DNA of 64,000 nt. It comes from JACRAR01 sp041674385. Its GTDB lineage: Bacteria; Pseudomonadota; Gammaproteobacteria; Burkholderiales; Rhodocyclaceae. Location of the stretch: contig JBAYVU010000010.1 in NCBI GenBank assembly GCA_041674385.1, positions 1 to 64,000 of the forward strand, read 5' to 3'. The notes under the pieces were generated by a model. That model ran no database searches, was not told where the DNA came from, and was given only the letters and a program-made list of their open reading frames with translations. The position numbers and the translations under genes are program-made. Of the stretch, positions 60,370-64,000 are shown one piece after another; the first letter of the stretch is position 1, and each line of letters starts with the position of its first letter.

Positions 60370-62229
60370 TTATCTGCGCAGTTGCCGCAGTTGTGCCAGA
60401 TCGCGCACCGCGCCGGTATCGGCGCTGGTGGTCATGGCGGCATAAGCTTGCAGCGCGGCGGAGACCTGCCGCTCGCGCTTGACCGGCTGCCACGCTGCCG
60501 CGCCTTTCGCCTCCATCGCCGCACGGCGGCGGGCCAGTTCGGCGTCGTCGAGCGCCAGGTGGATGCGCCGGTTGGGAATGTCGATCTCGATCTGGTCGCC
60601 GTTCTCGACCAGGCCGATAGTGCCGCCTGCCGCCGCTTCGGGGGAGGCGTGGCCGATCGACAGGCCGGAAGTGCCGCCCGAGAAGCGCCCGTCGGTGAGC
60701 AGCGCACAGACCTTGCCGAGTCCCTTCGACTTGAGATACGACGTCGGATAGAGCATCTCCTGCATGCCGGGGCCACCCTTGGGGCCTTCATAGCGCACGA
60801 TCACCACGTCGCCGGCGTGAACCTCGTCGCCGAGGATGCCGGCAGATGCCTCTTCCTGGCTCTCATAGACGCGTGCGGTGCCGGTGAATTTCCAGATGCT
60901 CTCATCCACGCCGGCAGTCTTGACGATGCAGCCTTTCTCCGCGATGTTGCCGAACAGGACGGCCAGCCCGCCTTCACGCGAATAGGCATGGTCCTTGTCG
61001 CGGATGCAGCCGGCATGGCGGTCGAGGTCGAGTGCCGGATAGCGCCGGTTTTGCGAGAAGGCCGTTTGCGTCGGTATCCCGCCGGGGGCGGCACGGTAGA
61101 AATCATGCACGGCCGGGTTCGCAAGGCGTTTTACGTCGCAGCATTCGAGCGCTTCGCCGATGGACGGATACAGCACCGTCGGACAATCGCAGTGGATCAG
61201 GCCGGCGCGGTCGAGTTCGCCGAGGATGGCCATGATGCCGCCGGCACGATGCACATCCTCCATGTGGTACTCCTGGGTCGACGGCGCCACCTTGGCCAGG
61301 CACGGCACGCGCCGCGAAATGCGGTCGATGTCCTGCATGGTGAAACTTACCCCGGCCTCCTGTGCGGCGGCGAGCAGATGCAGCACGGTGTTGGAAGATC
61401 CGCCCATCGCCACATCGAGGCTCACGGCGTTCTCGAAGGCCTGGAAAGAGGCGATGGAACGCGGCAGCACGCCGGCGTCGTCATGTTCGTAGTAGCGTTT
61501 GCACAGTTCGACGATGAGGCGGCCGGCTTTGAGGAACAGCAGCTTGCGGTCGGCATGGGTCGCCAGCAGCGAACCGTTGCCGGGCAGGCTCAAGCCCATC
61601 GCCTCGGTCAGGCAGTTCATCGAGTTGGCGGTGAACATGCCGGAGCAGGAACCGCAGGTCGGGCAGGCGGAGTGCTCGAATTTATCGACCTCCCGGTCCG
61701 ATACCGCGGCATCGCCGGACTTGATCATCGCGTCGATCAGGTCGATCATGATGGTCTTGCCGCCCCACTGCACCTTGCCGGCCTCCATCGGCCCGCCGGA
61801 CACGAACACCGACGGGATATTCAGCCGCAGCGATGCCATCAGCATGCCAGGGGTGATCTTGTCGCAATTCGAGATGCATACCATCGCATCGGCGCAATGG
61901 CCGTTCACCATGTACTCGACGCTGTCTGCGATCAGCTCGCGCGAAGGCAGCGAATACAGCATGCCGCCATGGCCCATGGCGATGCCGTCGTCGATCGCGA
62001 TGGTGTTGAATTCCTTGGCCACGCCGCCGGCCGCTTCGATTTCGCGCGCCACCAGCTGGCCCATGTCCTTGAGATGCACGTGGCCCGGCACGAACTGGGT
62101 GAAAGAGTTAACCACGGCGATAATCGGTTTGCCGAAGTCGTTGTCCTTCATGCCGGTGGCGCGCCACAGCGCGCGGGCGCCGGCCATGTTGCGGCCGTGG
62201 GTGGAAGTGCGGGAGCGATATTGGGGCAT
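60370..62229 (-). CDS. ilvD: Dihydroxy-acid dehydratase
   Basis: A 619-residue Fe-S dehydratase of valine, isoleucine and pantothenate synthesis. The start MPQYRSRTSTHGRNMAGARALWRATG is classic, CDKITPGMLMA and CPTCGSCSGMFTANSMNCL carry cluster ligands, and KGGPGMQEMLYPTSYLKSKGLG with DGRFSGGTSGLSIGHASPEAA ends the active-site region. It is long, 4Fe-4S-type IlvD. It is divergent from lgt, with a 103-nt gap. Confidence 0.97.
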   Translation of the reverse strand: MPQYRSRTSTHGRNMAGARALWRATGMKDNDFGKPIIAVVNSFTQFVPGHVHLKDMGQLVAREIEAAGGVAKEFNTIAIDDGIAMGHGGMLYSLPSRELIADSVEYMVNGHCADAMVCISNCDKITPGMLMASLRLNIPSVFVSGGPMEAGKVQWGGKTIMIDLIDAMIKSGDAAVSDREVDKFEHSACPTCGSCSGMFTANSMNCLTEAMGLSLPGNGSLLATHADRKLLFLKAGRLIVELCKRYYEHDDAGVLPRSIASFQAFENAVSLDVAMGGSSNTVLHLLAAAQEAGVSFTMQDIDRISRRVPCLAKVAPSTQEYHMEDVHRAGGIMAILGELDRAGLIHCDCPTVLYPSIGEALECCDVKRLANPAVHDFYRAAPGGIPTQTAFSQNRRYPALDLDRHAGCIRDKDHAYSREGGLAVLFGNIAEKGCIVKTAGVDESIWKFTGTARVYESQEEASAGILGDEVHAGDVVIVRYEGPKGGPGMQEMLYPTSYLKSKGLGKVCALLTDGRFSGGTSGLSIGHASPEAAAGGTIGLVENGDQIEIDIPNRRIHLALDDAELARRRAAMEAKGAAAWQPVKRERQVSAALQAYAAMTTSADTGAVRDLAQLRQLRR

Positions 62230-62332
62230 GGCGATACTCCTGATGCGGCGGGCTATTGCAGTTGCAATGCAGGCCTAAGATAGAATGTGAATTCTAGCCG
62301 AAACCTCCGCCATCCACTTCACTTCGTCCCCC

Positions 62333-63115
62333 ATGCTGATCCATCCCCAGTTCGATCCTGTCGCCATCTCCCTCGGCCCGCTTGCGATACGCTGGTACGG
62401 GCTGATGTACCTGATCGGCTTCGTGCTGTTCATCGTGCTTGGACGGCAGCGTGCGCAGCGTTTTCCGGAACGCGGCTTCACCGCACAGAGCCTCGATGAC
62501 CTGCTGTTCTACGGCGTGTTCGGGGTGGTCCTCGGCGGCCGCCTGGGCCAGGTGATTTTCTACGAGCCGGGTTACTACCTCCTGCATCCGTTGGAAATTC
62601 TCGCTGTGTGGAAAGGCGGCATGAGCTTTCACGGCGGCTTCCTCGGCGTGCTGGCGGCGATGGCGCTGTATGCCCGCAAGACCGGCAAGACTTTTTTCGA
62701 GGTGATGGATTTCGTTGCGCCGCTAGTGCCGCTGGGCCTTGCCGCCGGCCGCATCGGCAACTTCATCAACGGCGAGCTGTGGGGGCGCGTCGCCGATGCG
62801 ACCCTGCCCTGGGCGATGGTGTTCCCGCAGGTCGATGCGCAGCCGCGCCACCCCTCGCAGCTCTACCAGGCCGGGCTGGAAGGCTTGTGCCTGTTCGCCT
62901 TGCTGTGGTGGTACTCGGCCAAGCCGCGACCGCGCGCCGCCGTCTCGGGCATGTTCCTGATCGGCTATGGCACGGCGCGCGTCATCGGAGAATTCTTTCG
63001 CGAGCCGGATGCCGGCATCTTCGGTTTCAGCTATACCGTCAGCATGGGCCAGTGGTTGAGCCTGCCGATGATCGCCTTCGGCCTTTACCTGTTGTTCGCG
63101 CGAAGAAAGCCATGA
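62333..63115 (+). CDS. lgt: Prolipoprotein diacylglyceryl transferase
   Basis: A 260-residue inner-membrane enzyme with seven helices. Signature GRIGNFINGELWGR (with Arg and Asn essential) and the SFHGGFLGVL His site are present, and HPSQLYQAGLEG and SYTVSMGQWLSLPM follow. It attaches diacylglycerol to the lipobox Cys of lipoproteins such as those at 21961 and 51267. Its stop overlaps the VOC gene start (ATGA). Confidence 0.96.
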   Translation: MLIHPQFDPVAISLGPLAIRWYGLMYLIGFVLFIVLGRQRAQRFPERGFTAQSLDDLLFYGVFGVVLGGRLGQVIFYEPGYYLLHPLEILAVWKGGMSFHGGFLGVLAAMALYARKTGKTFFEVMDFVAPLVPLGLAAGRIGNFINGELWGRVADATLPWAMVFPQVDAQPRHPSQLYQAGLEGLCLFALLWWYSAKPRPRAAVSGMFLIGYGTARVIGEFFREPDAGIFGFSYTVSMGQWLSLPMIAFGLYLLFARRKP

Positions 63116-63588
63116 ACCGACGCCCCTTCAAAATCCTCGGCATTCAGCAGATCGCCGTCGGCGGTACTTCCAAGGAGCGCTTGCGCCGCCTGTGGGTCGA
63201 CATGTTCGGACTCTCCGTCGCCGGCAATTTCGTCAGCGAGCGCGAGAATGTCGACGAGGACATCGTCGCCTTGGGCAGCGGTCCGTTCAAGGTCGAAGTG
63301 GACCTGATGCAGCCGTTCGACGTCGCGAAGAAGCCCGCCGTGCATGAGCCGCCGCTCAACCACATCGGCCTGTGGGTCGACAACCTGCCGCTGGCCGTCG
63401 AATGGCTCAGCGCGCAGGGCGTGCGCTTCGCGCCGGGCGGCATCCGCAAGGGCGCCGCCGGCTACGACATCATTTTCCTGCATCCCAAGGCCAATGAGCA
63501 GTTTCCGATCGGCGGCGAAGGCGTGCTGATCGAACTGGTGCAAGCGCCGCCGGATGTCATCAGCGCATATTCAAACCAGGGAGCCTGA
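63112..63588 (+). CDS. VOC (glyoxalase/bleomycin resistance) family protein
   Basis: A 158-residue vicinal-oxygen-chelate fold with two beta-alpha-beta-beta-beta halves. LNHIGLWVDNL holds one His ligand and GVLIELVQAPP the Glu. In the first half the usual His is Gln (IQQIAVGG). The ligand set is incomplete at that point, so substrate and metal use are open; methylmalonyl-CoA-epimerase-like annotations are common. The ATG overlaps lgt by 4 nt; the stop lies 2 nt before the next gene. Confidence 0.85.
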   Translation: MNRRPFKILGIQQIAVGGTSKERLRRLWVDMFGLSVAGNFVSERENVDEDIVALGSGPFKVEVDLMQPFDVAKKPAVHEPPLNHIGLWVDNLPLAVEWLSAQGVRFAPGGIRKGAAGYDIIFLHPKANEQFPIGGEGVLIELVQAPPDVISAYSNQGA

Positions 63589-63590
63589 CC

Positions 63591-64000
63591 ATGCTGTTCG
63601 ACAAATATTCCAACGCCGCGCTCACCCTTGCCAACCGCATCGTCATGGCGCCGATGACGCGCTGCCGTGCCGACCACCGCGACGCGGTCCCCAACGACAT
63701 GATGGTTGAATATTACCGGCAGCGCGCCAGCGCCGGCCTGATCATTTCCGAAGGCGTGCCGGTATCCGACCGGGCGCGCGGCTACATCAACACCGGCGCC
63801 CTGTGGAACGAGGCGCAGGCGGCCGGCTGGCGGAAAGTGAACGATGCCGTGCATGCCGCCGGCGGCAGGATATTTGCCCAGCTCTGGCATGTCGGCCGCA
63901 TCTCCCATTCGGCATTGCATGCCGATCGCAGCCCGCCGGCCGGCGTCTCCAGCCAGGCCGCCGACAGCCAGACCTTCATTCCCGGCCCGGATGGCATGCC
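63591..64000 (+). CDS. Old Yellow Enzyme-family alkene reductase, cut by window end
   Basis: The first 136 residues of an FMN-dependent OYE (NemA-like). NRIVMAPMTRCRA, MMVEYYRQRASAGLIISEGVPVSDRARGYINTGALW and FAQLWHVGRISH are the family's N-terminal motifs. It reduces activated alkenes, nitroesters or maleimides with NADPH. The frame is open at position 64000. It begins 2 nt after the VOC gene, so lgt, the VOC gene and this gene form one unit. Confidence 0.92.
   Translation, partial: MLFDKYSNAALTLANRIVMAPMTRCRADHRDAVPNDMMVEYYRQRASAGLIISEGVPVSDRARGYINTGALWNEAQAAGWRKVNDAVHAAGGRIFAQLWHVGRISHSALHADRSPPAGVSSQAADSQTFIPGPDGM

Noticed and set aside
60382..62283. A 633-codon + strand frame opposite ilvD
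   Set aside because: Mirror frame of a well-conserved enzyme.

Overview
The window reads as a chromosomal segment of a Gram-negative betaproteobacterium. The evidence is the high GC content, the gene content and several gene orders typical of that class: pilU-pilT facing yggS-proC-yggT, yqgE-ruvX-pyrR-pyrB-pyrC', ribE-ribB-ribH-nusB-thiL-pgpA, rpoN-hpf-ptsN-hprK and tlpA-aroQ-accB-accC-prmA. A Rhodocyclales or Nitrosomonadales-like lineage is my best guess, from family resemblance only. I found no rRNA, tRNA, CRISPR array, insertion sequence or prophage. Most of the window is housekeeping DNA.

Layout. 1-2657: the end of livF, then a minus-strand set of four small exported proteins. They are a Spy/CpxP-like chaperone, a His-rich protein, a glycine-zipper protein and a second protein sharing a Cys/Tyr motif with the His-rich one. 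They lie behind a promoter region with three 10-bp-spaced direct repeats. 2658-9437: a ferredoxin-type reductase, an SDR protein, an RlmL-like RNA methyltransferase, DUF2867 and YihY proteins, and the type IV pilus ATPases pilU and pilT. 9502-20941: yggS-proC-yggT-DUF167, a DnaQ-like exonuclease, the pyrimidine operon with a non-catalytic dihydroorotase, thrH, purU and an M16 peptidase. 20990-21962: rpoH under a perfect CIRCE operator and followed by a strong terminator.

21961-35945: eighteen consecutive minus-strand genes, cutA-dsbD-ribE-ribBX-ribH-nusB-thiL-pgpA-pncC-recA-recX-lptB-rpoN-hpf-ptsN-hprK-DUF1624-sco1. They join riboflavin and thiamine cofactor synthesis, DNA repair, LPS export energy, sigma-54 and the regulatory PTS branch. 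36119-50372: a cell-surface polysaccharide region. It begins with a coiled-coil membrane protein of unknown function, then a flippase, an acyltransferase, three methyltransferase-type proteins, two glycosyltransferases and an asparagine-synthase-like amidotransferase in a tight operon. A GT4 glycosyltransferase, an epimerase-like SDR and a FlaA1/CapD-type sugar-nucleotide dehydratase follow.

50417-64000: apaH, a glycine-zipper lipoprotein, a PfkB kinase, tpx, a zinc-ribbon protein, prmA, accC, accB, aroQ, a TlpA-like thioredoxin, a conserved unknown, mpl, ilvD, lgt, a VOC protein and the start of an Old Yellow Enzyme gene cut by the window edge.

The observations I would follow first are a 42-codon open frame between accB and accC that starts with a copy of the AccC N-terminus, the perfect CIRCE on rpoH, the metal-ligand-rich envelope cluster with its repeat-bearing promoter, the membrane-anchored coiled-coil protein, and the G10 tract inside rpoN. 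Starts were chosen by Shine-Dalgarno sequence, family alignment from memory and neighbour spacing. No database search was run.
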